DNA from: Sporisorium sorghi
Taxonomy: Eukaryota > Basidiomycota > Ustilaginomycetes > Ustilaginales > Ustilaginaceae
Assembly: GCA_023212695.1 (NCBI GenBank)
Contig: JALCCG010000058.1
Location: 1 to 64,000, forward strand
Direction: 5' to 3'
Length of the DNA: 64,000 nucleotides
This document shows positions 33,920 through 43,913 of this stretch, one piece after another. The translations under genes were made by a program, and so were the position numbers. Each line of letters starts with the position of its first letter. Within the stretch, counting starts at the first letter, position 1. A model generated the notes under the pieces. It did no database searches. It was not told the DNA's origin and was given only the letters and a program-made list of their open reading frames with translations.

Positions 33920-35230
33920 CTACTCCTGTGCTTCTGAATCGACCTGGGCGTTGAAGCGCTGTACGATCTGGTCGACGGACATTGCGCCTGCGTTGTCTGT
34001 GGAGGAAGACTTGGCAAACTCAACCAGGTCCTTGGGAACCATGTTGCTGCTATAAGTTGCGCCTGTGCCGCCTGCGCTCTGCATGCGTCTGTCGTCGAGG
34101 ATGCGCAGTGTTACGTCTGTTTCTGTCCACCCTTCCTCCTCCTGCTTCGCTTCTACCGTGTTGAGGTGCAGCCGGAGCACGCCCTCCTCCACCTCCCTCT
34201 CCCCACTCGGCCGTAGCGACTTCTCCCGGACATGCAGCTCCTCCAACTCGTCGAACCCGAACAGCAGCGGATCGGTACGCGGCAGCCACGCATTCACGTC
34301 GACCAGCCACACCCGCCCCAGATCCTTGGTGAGGTACACGTCCAAGACGTAATCGGCCAGCGGCCACCTCTTTTCGGGGAGGATGACGTCGGACCAAAAG
34401 TCCCAGATGGCGGCGCGGATGCGCGCTTGGAGGTGCGGAGATTGGAGGTGCTCGTAGAACGTCACGTCGCGCTGGCTTATGGCGATGAGCTGGTGCGAGC
34501 GAACGAAGCACCGGAACTCGTAGGATTTGTTCAGTGCGAACCAGTGTTTGAGCACGAGCTGGGGGCGGATACGCGCCGGTGGGCTGGACGGGGTGTCCGA
34601 GGTCGAAGATCGAGTTTCAGAAGTTATTGTGGTAGTGGTGGTGGAGGGGGAGGGGGAGAGGAGGGAGATCTGCTCCAGGTCACGCCCGACAAACTCGCTG
34701 CTCTTGAGTAAAAGGTACACGTCTTCCGGGTGCAAGCACTGCAGGCTGTTGCCCGGCAGCATGAAGCCCGCGTCCAACGGTGCGCTCCAGTTGAGCTTCG
34801 GGAATACGGGTGCGCCTGAGTACTTTGCGATGATGGTACGGATCGCTGCGTCGAGTGCATCCAGCCTTACCACCTCTGCTTCCTCCTCCTCCTCCTCCTC
34901 CTCATCCTCCTCGTCCCTCTTTCCTTCACCTTCACCCTCTCCCTCATCCTCTCCTTCCGAAACGTCGCTGTCTGTAGCAGCAGCGGCAGTGGTGGACGGC
35001 CCACTCCCCTCAGGCAGCACAAACGTATCGCTCTCCAACCAGTCGAGCAGCTGCGGCTGCACCGAGTCGATGTCGATCACGCTCGATTTGGGAGCATGTT
35101 TGCGAAAAAGAGGGTACCATACGCCGTACTGCGTCCAGTAGAGTGCGTCGTGGGGTGACGTTAGGTGGTCCGGTTGTGGTAGCGGTGGTGACGGTAATGA
35201 TGATGATGGAGTGATTGGTGGGCTGGACAT
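33920..35230 (-). CDS. CDC123: Cdc123 (eIF2 complex assembly factor)
   Basis: ATP-grasp-like chaperone that joins eIF2 gamma to alpha for eIF2 assembly, cytosolic. The 436-residue protein has the D123 family blocks: [69 protein letters not shown] and [20 protein letters not shown]. An acidic low-complexity stretch (Glu/Asp) lies near residues 85-115. An upstream in-frame ATG at 35338 would overlap the promoter; 35230 is chosen. Divergent from CBC2 with 193 bp between starts, and convergent with the bHLH gene (59 bp between stops). Confidence 0.93.
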   Translation of the reverse strand: MSSPPITPSSSLPSPPLPQPDHLTSPHDALYWTQYGVWYPLFRKHAPKSSVIDIDSVQPQLLDWLESDTFVLPEGSGPSTTAAAATDSDVSEGEDEGEGEGEGKRDEEDEEEEEEEEAEVVRLDALDAAIRTIIAKYSGAPVFPKLNWSAPLDAGFMLPGNSLQCLHPEDVYLLLKSSEFVGRDLEQISLLSPSPSTTTTTITSETRSSTSDTPSSPPARIRPQLVLKHWFALNKSYEFRCFVRSHQLIAISQRDVTFYEHLQSPHLQARIRAAIWDFWSDVILPEKRWPLADYVLDVYLTKDLGRVWLVDVNAWLPRTDPLLFGFDELEELHVREKSLRPSGEREVEEGVLRLHLNTVEAKQEEEGWTETDVTLRILDDRRMQSAGGTGATYSSNMVPKDLVEFAKSSSTDNAGAMSVDQIVQRFNAQVDSEAQE

Positions 35231-35423
35231 GGTTGTGGTGGTACGAAGAGGAGGAGGAGGAGGAAGGGTTTGGGTGTGGAGGAAATCTTCCCAACTTTTT
35301 TTCGTTCGTTTCTCGGAAGTCGGGTCAATCGTCAACAAAGCGAAGAGCGCAAGACCATCAACGAAATGCCTTCGCGAACTAACTCACCACCACCACAACC
35401 AACCGACCACGCAACGCCTCGCA

Positions 35424-36304
35424 ATGTCGCACATCCTGGAACCCCTCGACGCACCTTCCTCGTACCGCGACTCGCGCTCGCACAGCAGCAAGCACGAGCA
35501 GCAACAAGCCCTCCGCCTAACCTCAACCCTCTACCTCGGCAACCTCTCATTCTACACCACCGAGGAGCAGATCTACGAAGTGTTCGGGCGCATCGCCTCC
35601 GTCTCCTCCGGCGGCGGCATCAAGCGTATCATCATGGGCCTGGATCGCAACACGAAAACTCCGTGCGGATTTGCGTTCGTTGAGTTCTACACACACGCCG
35701 AGGCGGTCGACTGCATGCGCTACGTCTCCGGCACCAAGGTGGACGAGCGCGTGATTCGATGTGATCTGGACCCCGGGTATAAGGAAGGCAGGCAGTACGG
35801 GAGGGGTAGGAGCGGTGGGCAGGTGAGAGACGAGTATAGGCAGGAGTACGATGCGGGTAGAGGCGGGTGGGGACATAACAGGCTGAGGGAGGAGGAGGAG
35901 AGGAAGAGGATGGAGGCCGAGCAGGCGAGGAGGGTGGAGAGGGAGCAGCTGTACCAGGAGGCTACGGTGGGCATGGACGCGGGCGGTGGTGGAATGGTGC
36001 CGGAGGGCGCGGAGCATTTGTACAGCGAGCTTGAGGCGGATGCGAGGGGGCATGCGGGTAATGGGCAGGCGGATGGGTGGGATACGCAGGAGCTGCCGAG
36101 AGCGGCGAAGCGGGAGAGGAGTTACGACGATGACGAGGATCAGGAGCTGTATGGCAAGAGCGAAAAGGTACAGTTCACCGTCGTGGGGAAAGTTTCGTTT
36201 TGAGTACGGCTTACTGACACACATCTTTCATTTCTTCTTGCGTCTGGTGGTTCAAACAGAATCCGAGGTTCAGAGACGATGACGATCAGGACGCCGACGT
36301 CTAA
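35424..36304 (+). CDS. CBC2: Nuclear cap-binding protein subunit 2 (CBP20), 2 exons
   Basis: Small, cap-contacting subunit of the nuclear cap-binding complex, acting in splicing and export. Exon 1 is 35424-36167 and exon 2 36260-36304, giving 262 residues. The RRM contains [20 protein letters not shown] (RNP2) and CGFAFVEFY (RNP1); the flanking Tyr in SSYRDSR and the [15 protein letters not shown] cap-binding segment are conserved. The rest is Glu/Arg-rich. Splicing a 92-nt intron with an atypical GTACAG donor restores the family-like ending [14 protein letters not shown]. Unspliced RNA would instead end at 36203. Confidence 0.93.
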
Positions 36305-36436
36305 CCTGCCCTTTAGCTCGTCGCATCTTCACACAAAACCCGTGTCACAGTCTCACCCAATTCGTCTTGTAGCAATGCACACGCTGGTCACGTTCTTGCC
36401 ATTCATCAGCTGCCAGTCTCGGCACAGCAACCACTT

Positions 36437-37855
36437 TTACCTCCTCCTCGCCGCCACCTCCTCCAAAATCGGCTTGATCCGCGCCAGCGCAATCATAATC
36501 GCCTCCTCCGTCCTGACCGTCCTCGACCCCTGATTCTCGACCACATTAACCCAGGCATCAAACAGATCTTTCGCCGTATGCCTATCCAGCTTGATCCCCG
36601 TATCCTGCTCCACAGCCAACTCCAAGCCGCTGAGGCCGCCAAAGACGACCAGAGCGTGCTCGAACTCCTCCGCCAGCGGCTGGACCGTCTCGCCCGAGGG
36701 GAGGGCGACGGGCGTCTTGTTCGCGGTAGCCAGCGCGAGGTCTGTGAGCGGTACGCCGCGCTCGCTCGTGCCTATCACCAGATCGTACCCATCGGGGCTG
36801 AAGGGGCAGCTGGTGAGCACGCCGGACAGCGACCCGGCCAGGCGCACGCTGTAGCCCCAGTACCAGCCCAGCCGCTCGACGGGTTCGCGTGGGGAGACCA
36901 CCTCGCCGCGATCGTACTGCGTCGAAGGCATGCGCACCGTCACGCGCGTGCCCGGCTCGACGTGCGCTGCAGCCGGGAGCGCCGCTTCGATCGGGTCGCG
37001 CAGCCCGATGTTGACGTACACCACACTGTTGTTGCACTTGCGGCCCGCCCAGTGCGGCGCGTCCACAGTAACGCCCTCACGGTACTCGCTGTCGTCCTCG
37101 AAGCGCAGATGGTGCGCGCAGTCGAGCGGTGGCATCAGCCCCGCCAACCGCAAATCCCTGTGCATCGGGAACAACGCTTTACGTAAATACTGCGGCGTCT
37201 CGAGGTACTGCAACACCCTGGCCAGGTACGTATGCGGGTCAAAACCTTTCCCCCCTCCCTCCCCCTCCTCCGCTGCTTCCTGCTCCTCCCCGCCTTCGTT
37301 GAAGCGCCGCTTCGTCCCGCGGCTCTGCTGGTTGTGCCGGTGCTGGTACAGATCGCCGCCCTCGCCCGCAGCGCGCACCTCGCCCTCGTCGAACACCACG
37401 ATCTCGTCGACGTTGAAGATGGCGCAGGCTCGCGCAATGTGCGCCGCCAGCCGGCTTTGCAGTTCGGGAGATTGGGCGTTGAGGATGATGGAGCCCGGGA
37501 TGGCGACGGAGACGGTGAACTTGCGCCCGCCTGTGGTGGTCGGGCGGGTGATGAATGACGGCTTGTGCGGGTTCACTGCGTTCAGGTTTGAGGTCGAGGC
37601 TGGGGGTTTTTTGGCTGGGGATGTGGGAGCAGTTGTAAGGGAAGGTCTGGATGGCGCTACTGGTGCGGAAGTGGCAGCAGTGGCGGTGGAGCTGGCGGGC
37701 TGCTCGTCGTCAGAAGACTCGTCCGCAGCGGCAGCATCGGTGGTTGTGGTGGTGGATTTGCTCTTGCGCGATCGTTTTCGGACGCGTTTGCGCGCGCTGC
37801 CACTGCCACCACCCGCGGCAGCAGCAGAGGTCGATGCTGTCGAGTCTGCGGCCAT
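36437..37855 (-). CDS. SPOUT-domain RNA methyltransferase (SPOUT1/C9orf114 family)
   Basis: Putative SAM-dependent RNA methyltransferase of the SPOUT fold; the human relative also acts at mitotic spindles. Of 472 residues, the first 125 are Ser/Thr/Ala-rich with a basic nuclear-type stretch RKRVRKRSRKSK. The domain starts at KFTVSVAIPGSIILNAQSPE; IFNVDEIVVFDEGEV, QYLETPQYLRKALFPMH, DLRLAGLMPPLDCAHHLR and the SAM-knot region (ALVVFGGLSGLELAVEQD) follow. The start at 37855 is in good context; longer N-terminal readings are unlikely. Convergent with CBC2 (132 bp). Confidence 0.88.
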   Translation of the reverse strand: MAADSTASTSAAAAGGGSGSARKRVRKRSRKSKSTTTTTDAAAADESSDDEQPASSTATAATSAPVAPSRPSLTTAPTSPAKKPPASTSNLNAVNPHKPSFITRPTTTGGRKFTVSVAIPGSIILNAQSPELQSRLAAHIARACAIFNVDEIVVFDEGEVRAAGEGGDLYQHRHNQQSRGTKRRFNEGGEEQEAAEEGEGGGKGFDPHTYLARVLQYLETPQYLRKALFPMHRDLRLAGLMPPLDCAHHLRFEDDSEYREGVTVDAPHWAGRKCNNSVVYVNIGLRDPIEAALPAAAHVEPGTRVTVRMPSTQYDRGEVVSPREPVERLGWYWGYSVRLAGSLSGVLTSCPFSPDGYDLVIGTSERGVPLTDLALATANKTPVALPSGETVQPLAEEFEHALVVFGGLSGLELAVEQDTGIKLDRHTAKDLFDAWVNVVENQGSRTVRTEEAIMIALARIKPILEEVAARRR

Positions 37856-38158
37856 CTTTGAGTCCCAAGTAGAGATGCTTCGAATCGGACTGAGATGTAG
37901 AGGAAGAAGAAAGTGTGTGGAGAAGAAACAGAAGCGCCTTGGTTGAATTTTTCCTTTCCCTTGAAGCACTTTTTTGAGTCCGATTTCCGAAGACTCATTC
38001 GAGCCTCTTTCGCATCACCCAGCTTGACCCTCTCAACACTTACTCGTGGCAGTGGCAGAGCATGGCATTGTAATCCTTTGATTCGCTTTATACCTGCGAT
38101 TCCGTAGCTGTCTTGAGCTCAAAATGCAAAGCAGCCTAATTTACTGTACACACTGCGA
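37856..38158. promoter_or_regulatory. Promoter of the SPOUT gene and PER1 3' region
   Basis: 303 bp between two minus-strand genes; nothing specific is recognised. Confidence 0.4.
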
Positions 38159-39946
38159 CTACCAGTTCTTCGCCTTGCCTGCACCGCTGCTACCACTGGC
38201 CCCAACAGCATCGCGATCCGTCAACGACGTCGACCCAAACCCAATACTCGTACTTGTCGCTGCGCCACTCGCACCCGCTTGCTGCTGCTCCATCTCCAGC
38301 CCCAACCCACTAGCGCCATTCAAGCCCGCGCTTGCCCCCGCACTCCCATTGACACCGCCATTTCTCCCACTAAACCCAGCCTTGTTGGCCAGCTCGTTGA
38401 GCTTGCTCGTCAACGCGTTCAACTCGATGTTCTGCGCCAGGCTCGCCGCTCTCCCTTTGAGTTTTTCGCTGAGCTGCTCCAATGTCGACGCGAGCTCTCC
38501 ACCTTGAACGCCGACCGAGCGATCCGAGAGCCACCAGCCAGTGCTCACGCATTCCTGCGCATCGTTAACGAGCCAGTCGTACCACATCTTGGTAATCGGC
38601 ACCGTCGCCAGATGCCACAGCGCATGCGCATCGAGAATACGCAGCACCGGCGGGAAGTCGAGCAGCTCCAACAGCACCGACGCCGACATCAACCCCAAAA
38701 TCAGCTGCAGTCGACGACGCTGCCTCGGATGCGTGCTGGGTGGCCCGATGTTCGTCGAGACCGGCACGGGCGGTGTCGCCGCGCCATTCCCAAGCGGCGT
38801 GGGCGTCGAGAGCGCCGAGAGCGACGGCTTGGCTGCGCGCATCGCCGCGCGAGAGTAGGCCGTACGGTCCACCAGCGGATTCGAGGGGAACGTCGTCGGT
38901 CGCACCGAGTACGCCAGCCACAGCAACGTGTGGATCAAGCCGACCACCACATTGGCCGTCATGTTGTACGCATAGTCGAACCGCCCAATGCTGAGGTAGA
39001 GCACATGCAGCGCCAGTGCACCCATGCAGACTCTCCTGAAGAGTACAAATCTGTCGCTGCCCGGAGCGATCCTGAACAGCCGAGCCGCACTGAAGAAGAA
39101 GGCGGACATGATGACGGAGCCCGCGCTAAAATAGTCGAGCTTCTCGGTCCAGTTCTTGTCCCTGGTGTGGAAGACAGCGGACCACAGCCACGCATTCATG
39201 CTGATGAGCGTATGCACAATGTAGACCAGCTTCAACGGAAACGCATCCGGCAGCTGCTTGCGCATCATGAACAGCGCATTCCAGTGCACTTTAAAGTTGA
39301 GCAGACTGAAAAGCACCGACAGCGGCTCCTGCGCACCCAGGAAGCGGATAAACACCCACTTGCCGTGAAACTGAACCATCTGCTTCTGCACGGGACGCAG
39401 CGCCGACATCTGCGTATCGATGATGGCGCGGATGCGCTCTGCTTTGGCCGAGGCCGAGATGGGCTGCGACTGGGCGAGCTGCTCGACCTCGAGGCGTGCA
39501 TCGTGCTGGATCTTGTGCACGCGTTCTGCGGCGTCGTTGGTGATGCGGTGGGTGCAGTGGTACTTGCAGTCGTCTTCGCACGTCCAGCGTGTGAGGCGGA
39601 GGATGAAGGGCAGACGATGCGCAAACATGGTGCCGTCGTCGACATTGTCGCGGCAGACGTCGGCGGTGCACGAGTTGACGCAGAGGTGGTACTCGGGCGA
39701 ACGGTCGCCTTCGGATGCTGAAGCTGTGGATGCGAAGAGGAGGGTGGCGAGGAGGGCTAGGAGTAGTAGGGATATTGCTGAGAAGCGGGAGGCTCTAGAA
39801 CGCTGAGAAGATGGCCTCCTCTGTCTGCGCTGTTGCTTGGAAGTGGATGCCAAGGATGCGTCGGCTTGTATCGGTGATGACGAGACGCGTCTTGGTGATG
39901 ATTCTGGAAGCATGGTCGGTCGTGATGGACCTGCGGCCGCTTGCAT
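38159..39946 (-). CDS. PER1: Per1/PGAP3 GPI-anchor lipid remodelling protein
   Basis: ER (fungi) membrane phospholipase-like enzyme that removes the sn-2 acyl chain of GPI anchors so that remodelled anchors reach the surface. The 595-residue protein has an N-terminal signal/membrane segment (ISLLLLALLATLLFASTASA), a Cys-rich lumenal domain (YHLCVNSCTADVCRDN, CEDDCKYHCTH), then about seven spans. Family residues appear in QFHGKWVFIRFLGAQEP, WLWSAVFHTRD and ALWHLATVPITKMWYDWLV. The C-terminal 150 residues are an added Gly/Ser/Ala-rich tail. Alternative start at 39910. Confidence 0.92.
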   Translation of the reverse strand: MQAAAGPSRPTMLPESSPRRVSSSPIQADASLASTSKQQRRQRRPSSQRSRASRFSAISLLLLALLATLLFASTASASEGDRSPEYHLCVNSCTADVCRDNVDDGTMFAHRLPFILRLTRWTCEDDCKYHCTHRITNDAAERVHKIQHDARLEVEQLAQSQPISASAKAERIRAIIDTQMSALRPVQKQMVQFHGKWVFIRFLGAQEPLSVLFSLLNFKVHWNALFMMRKQLPDAFPLKLVYIVHTLISMNAWLWSAVFHTRDKNWTEKLDYFSAGSVIMSAFFFSAARLFRIAPGSDRFVLFRRVCMGALALHVLYLSIGRFDYAYNMTANVVVGLIHTLLWLAYSVRPTTFPSNPLVDRTAYSRAAMRAAKPSLSALSTPTPLGNGAATPPVPVSTNIGPPSTHPRQRRRLQLILGLMSASVLLELLDFPPVLRILDAHALWHLATVPITKMWYDWLVNDAQECVSTGWWLSDRSVGVQGGELASTLEQLSEKLKGRAASLAQNIELNALTSKLNELANKAGFSGRNGGVNGSAGASAGLNGASGLGLEMEQQQAGASGAATSTSIGFGSTSLTDRDAVGASGSSGAGKAKNW

Positions 39947-40683
39947 TGTGTAGCCCTCGTGAGCAAGTTGTGATGGGAGAGATGGTGTGTAAGGAACAGA
40001 GAGTGAATGCTGAGTTGCGCAGTCGTCGGTCGTCGCTGTTGGCTTTCGGAAACCGCGAGCCTCTTGGTGCTCTATGACTCGTGCGGATGAAAGAGTGTCG
40101 GTCGATCCGAATGAAGAGTATCGCTCGATCCGAATGAAGAGTATCGCTCGATCCGAAGAGTCGGTAGATGCGATGAGTCAACGTTGGTGTGACTGTTGAT
40201 GGTTGCGAAGAAGCAGAGATGTGTTCGTCGAAAAAGGCTTTGTGATTTCAACTGATTTTCCACGAGAAGGAGAAGCTTTTCCGTCGTGTGTGTGTTTTTT
40301 GGCTTGGCTTGATCGAAGGACTCTTCTCTCGCTGCAGAGCTGTCCCGCATTGGCTCTCTCTCCGCGTTCGACATCCAAAATAGCAGCCACGAGCAGCAAA
40401 GCACAGACACCGGTGGAGGTTCTGTAAAGGGTCCGTGCAGTCACAACGCAAAGCGTCCTTCTTTGATTCATACGAGCTTTCTTCATCATCGTCCTCTTCA
40501 TTCCATCGCATTGATAAACGACACAGCCATCTCGCACAAGTGACGCAGCACCAACTTCTGATCTCATCTCATCACACCATCATTCACACGACCCCGCAAC
40601 ACGAACGACCGCTCAACCGCGCTCATCTCCTCATCATCTCCTCCTCTTCCACCCACGTTCCCAACCGACCATCCTCACCCACA
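39947..40683. promoter_or_regulatory. PER1/unknown-gene divergent region with a 23-bp tandem repeat
   Basis: 737 bp between divergent starts. A 23-bp unit (CGATCCGAATGAAGAGTATC plus GCT) occurs at 40103-40125 and 40126-40148, followed by a partial copy to about 40160. Upstream of 40684 the plus strand is pyrimidine-rich. No additional gene is supported. Confidence 0.6.
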
Positions 40684-41268
40684 ATGTCGTCCACCAACCA
40701 CCCTTCCGCAGGCCCATCCTCCATCCACCCCGGCATCGCATCCAGCGCCACATCGACCTCCAAAAACCAGCTCTACGCGCTCGCCTCGCGCGTGCCACTC
40801 ATCAAGTCGCCCTCCGTCTCGCTCCCGCCACCCGTCAAGCTCCCGCCGGATCTGCACCCTCTCCCCACCGACATTGCGGCGTACTTTGTCTATCCGTTCA
40901 GCCTCGAGTCGTATGTGCTGGATCCGAACATGCCCAGCTCCGCGACGGTGGACCAGTTGTTGGCCAAGCACCAGCAGTATTTGGAGAGTAGGCAAAGGCA
41001 GAAGGAGGAGCAGCACAGAGAGATGCTGAGGAGGGTCGCGCCGGGGTGGCAGGGCGATGTGCTGCTGCCTACCACTAGTGGGGGTGGTGGTGGGGTCGGG
41101 GCGGGGGATAAGGAGGCAGCGGTGGCAGCGGGCGCAGGGGCTGGGGCAGGGACAGGGGAACCGCAGCAGCAGGAGAGGACTCCGTTGGACGACCTCGCCG
41201 ACCACCTCGCTCAGCTTGACGCTCTGAGTGCGGCTGGGGCACCAGCTGCCTCGCATCCCTACCAGTAG
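40684..41268 (+). CDS. Uncharacterised small fungal protein
   Basis: 194-residue predicted soluble protein, not recognised. The middle part looks conserved in character: LPPDLHPLPTDIAAYFVYPF then SLESYVLDPNMP, followed by a probable helix VDQLLAKHQQYLESRQRQKE that could form a short coiled coil. The ends are Ser/Pro- and Gly/Ala-rich. The start ATG at 40684 (accacaATGTCG) is preferred over an upstream in-frame ATG at 40435, whose extra 83 residues are Ser/His repeats from the pyrimidine-rich leader. No signal peptide or membrane span is visible. Confidence 0.7.
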   Translation: MSSTNHPSAGPSSIHPGIASSATSTSKNQLYALASRVPLIKSPSVSLPPPVKLPPDLHPLPTDIAAYFVYPFSLESYVLDPNMPSSATVDQLLAKHQQYLESRQRQKEEQHREMLRRVAPGWQGDVLLPTTSGGGGGVGAGDKEAAVAAGAGAGAGTGEPQQQERTPLDDLADHLAQLDALSAAGAPAASHPYQ

Positions 41269-41489
41269 TGCGAATTGCACCAATCGCTCGCCTGGAAGCC
41301 CAACGTCGAGGTCACCTCTTCCGCGTTGCACTGCAGTCAACTTAGCATCAATATACCCTCTTTCACATCATCCACTCGCTTCCTTTCCACATTCCACACG
41401 CCCCCTCATCGAGTGAACCGTCCAAAGGCATGTCGTCTGAGCCCATCTCAACCCCAGTTCAAGCTCGTCATCCGATAGCTCGGTGAGCT

Positions 41490-41574
<85 letters not shown>

Positions 41575-41902
41575 AATTTTCTGCGGAGAGTTGAAATTCA
41601 TTTTGTTCTGGAACCACCGATACGACTTTTTCGTCTTCCCCACCATACCCTCGACGCACTGTTGTCCTCAAGTACCGCAACGGGCTCGCACGCCACATTG
41701 AACCACCAGTCTCACCGGCGGTGACTACGCAGCTGTCTCAAGCCTGAGCTGTCGAGCTCCTGGCTGATGCGCTCACACGACAGCTAAACGACTGGCAACT
41801 GACGGGTCGATACATCTATCCAGCGCTGCCTGCAACGGCACCGTTTGCCCCTCAATTTCGACCGAGCTCTGCCCCATACCCAGGTTGTAGTCATCTGCCA
41901 AC
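41269..41902. other. Intergenic with double poly-A tract
   Basis: An A42 run (41492-41533) and an A37 run (41535-41571) are separated by one G. The remainder is the 3' end of the upstream gene and promoter/leader of the arrestin-like gene. No gene is supported. Confidence 0.7.
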
Positions 41903-43786
41903 ATGGACCTCAAAATCCTCAGCACCACCGTCAACGACATCTTCCTCAACCCCCAGATCCGATCCGAGAATGAAACGCCCGAGGACCACGAACCTGCCAT
42001 CGTCCAGGTGATCATCCAGCTGAGCATCCCAGCCAAGTACACACCACCCTCCAAACTCCTCAGCCTATCTGCAAGCCTTATCGGCTACGAGTCCATCGGT
42101 TTCCCAAAAGGCGGCTTCGAACAGAACCAGCCGTACTACAACAAGAAGACCATCGACTCTGCCACGGACCTCAAGCTCGAGCCGGGCTCGATCTACCAAT
42201 TCGAAGTGTCGTTCAGCGTCGACCACAGCACGGCGCCGTATCAGAGGTGCAAGTACGGACGGCACCATCAGAAGGTGCAGGTGAAAGCGACGTTTCCGGG
42301 GCTGATAGGCAAGAAGACGCTTACGGCGGAGAAGAACCTGTTCTTCATTCAGACTGTAGCGGTGACTGGGTTTTTGCCGTACTACCATGTGCATCGGTCG
42401 GCGGAGGAGGCACTGGGTCCGATCTTTTTGGGTGTCAGGACGCAGCATTTGACGGTCGGGGGTTATCTGCGCATCACGTTTTCGCTGGACAGTCCTAGTC
42501 CGACGTTGAAGCTGCACTCGCTCAAGATGACCTTGTTGCAGCAGACGACGCTCAAGTCGCGGGTGCGGCGCAACTATACGGAGTATCCGCCCTCGGAGCG
42601 CTTTACGTTTTTCGAGGCTGGGGCGGAGGAGCTTAAGAAGTGTTTGACGGGATCTTCGAGTGAGGAGGGTCTCGATGGCTTGCTCGCTCTCGCACAGCAA
42701 CAGCCGCCGCCACAACAGCAACACGAAGCAAACGGCGCATCGGGCTCCTCGTCTAGCAGTGCCGCAGCCAACCCACCTTTACCTCTAGGGCAGTGCAACT
42801 GGGTCGTGCGTATCCCCAACGACTCCGAGGCGCGCGCCTCCACGCTCCCCGGCAGCGACTGCGCAATCCAAATGGCGCACGGCCTCGAGCTGGCGATCCA
42901 GTACACCGACCCCTCGCTCGGCGACACGGACATGCGCACCTACCGCGCGTCCTGGGGTCTCATCCTCCCCTCCTGCGCGTGCCGCTGGCAAACCATGCGT
43001 CTGCCATCATACACACCCGAAGACGCCAACCCCGTGCCCAAGATCTCGCGCGACTTCTGGGCCGGGCGCAACGAGCACGAGTCGTTCACGCAGTGCGTGT
43101 GCGGCGAAGACCTTGCGCACTTGCTCGAAATGGAGCGCCAAGCAGCGTCCGAGAGCGAGATCCAAGCGTCGTCCGCGATCTGGCGCGACATGCTGAGCCA
43201 CCGGCTGGAGCAGCGGCTGCTGCGAAGCGGGCGGGGGTCGTCACGGAGCGCGTCGTGCTCGCCGGCGATGTCGCGCATGGCGTCGCGGCGCGGGAGCATG
43301 GAGGAGACGACGAGCGCATCGACCAGCTCGACGGAGCGAGGCAGGCAGGGCCGCAGCACCACCCCGCCCGGTGCATCCTCGCGTGCCCCCTCGGTGGCTG
43401 CGGAGGAGGGAGTGCGCTTCGGGCTGATGGAGGCGGAGGACGAGATTGAGTTCGAAATGCAGGCGCGCGAGGTGCTGCATGACTTGAACTTGGACGCGCA
43501 GGACTACCAGCGCGAATGGGACAGGTTGAACGAGATGCGCCAGCGCAGGAACAAGGCGCGCAACGAGTACACGTCTGTGCCCCCGAGTCCGAGGGGCGAA
43601 GAGGGAAGGTTCAGATCGCAGTCTGCTCATCCAGCACTGAGGCTGTTTCAGAAACGCTCGGCGAGCAGCCATAACAGTAGAGCGAACAGCAGGAGCGCGA
43701 GCAGGGCGCCCAGCCCGCCGTCTGCGTCGACGACGCCATTGACCGAAACTGTTGCTGAGATGTCGCTCGACGACGAGAAGCGCTAG
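41903..43786 (+). CDS. Arrestin-like (alpha-arrestin type) protein
   Basis: Predicted 627-residue cytosolic adaptor. The N-terminal 240 residues show the beta-strand pattern of the arrestin N domain: PAIVQVIIQLSIPAKYTPPS, LEPGSIYQFEVSFSVD, RCKYGRHHQKVQVKATFPG and the C-domain-like GGYLRITFSLDSPSPTLKLH. The middle and C-terminal parts are Ser/Arg-rich. Family members in fungi link ubiquitin ligases to membrane transporters. No PPxY motif for Rsp5-type ligases is visible, so a classical ART role is not certain. The stop is 127 bp from the convergent DUF3074 gene. Confidence 0.75.
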   Translation: MDLKILSTTVNDIFLNPQIRSENETPEDHEPAIVQVIIQLSIPAKYTPPSKLLSLSASLIGYESIGFPKGGFEQNQPYYNKKTIDSATDLKLEPGSIYQFEVSFSVDHSTAPYQRCKYGRHHQKVQVKATFPGLIGKKTLTAEKNLFFIQTVAVTGFLPYYHVHRSAEEALGPIFLGVRTQHLTVGGYLRITFSLDSPSPTLKLHSLKMTLLQQTTLKSRVRRNYTEYPPSERFTFFEAGAEELKKCLTGSSSEEGLDGLLALAQQQPPPQQQHEANGASGSSSSSAAANPPLPLGQCNWVVRIPNDSEARASTLPGSDCAIQMAHGLELAIQYTDPSLGDTDMRTYRASWGLILPSCACRWQTMRLPSYTPEDANPVPKISRDFWAGRNEHESFTQCVCGEDLAHLLEMERQAASESEIQASSAIWRDMLSHRLEQRLLRSGRGSSRSASCSPAMSRMASRRGSMEETTSASTSSTERGRQGRSTTPPGASSRAPSVAAEEGVRFGLMEAEDEIEFEMQAREVLHDLNLDAQDYQREWDRLNEMRQRRNKARNEYTSVPPSPRGEEGRFRSQSAHPALRLFQKRSASSHNSRANSRSASRAPSPPSASTTPLTETVAEMSLDDEKR

Positions 43787-43913
43787 TTTGTATTTGTATC
43801 ACCGGCAAAGGTTGCCACTGCCGTCACACGATCGCAAACACTGCAAAAGCAGAGCAAGACGATGATGAGATGGGATTACAGAAGCTTGAATTGCATGAGT
43901 AGAGGGGGTATAT

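Noticed and set aside
41492..41571. Poly-A tail of a retroposed element
   Set aside because: No element body, target-site duplication or coding remnant is visible, and similar runs occur throughout.
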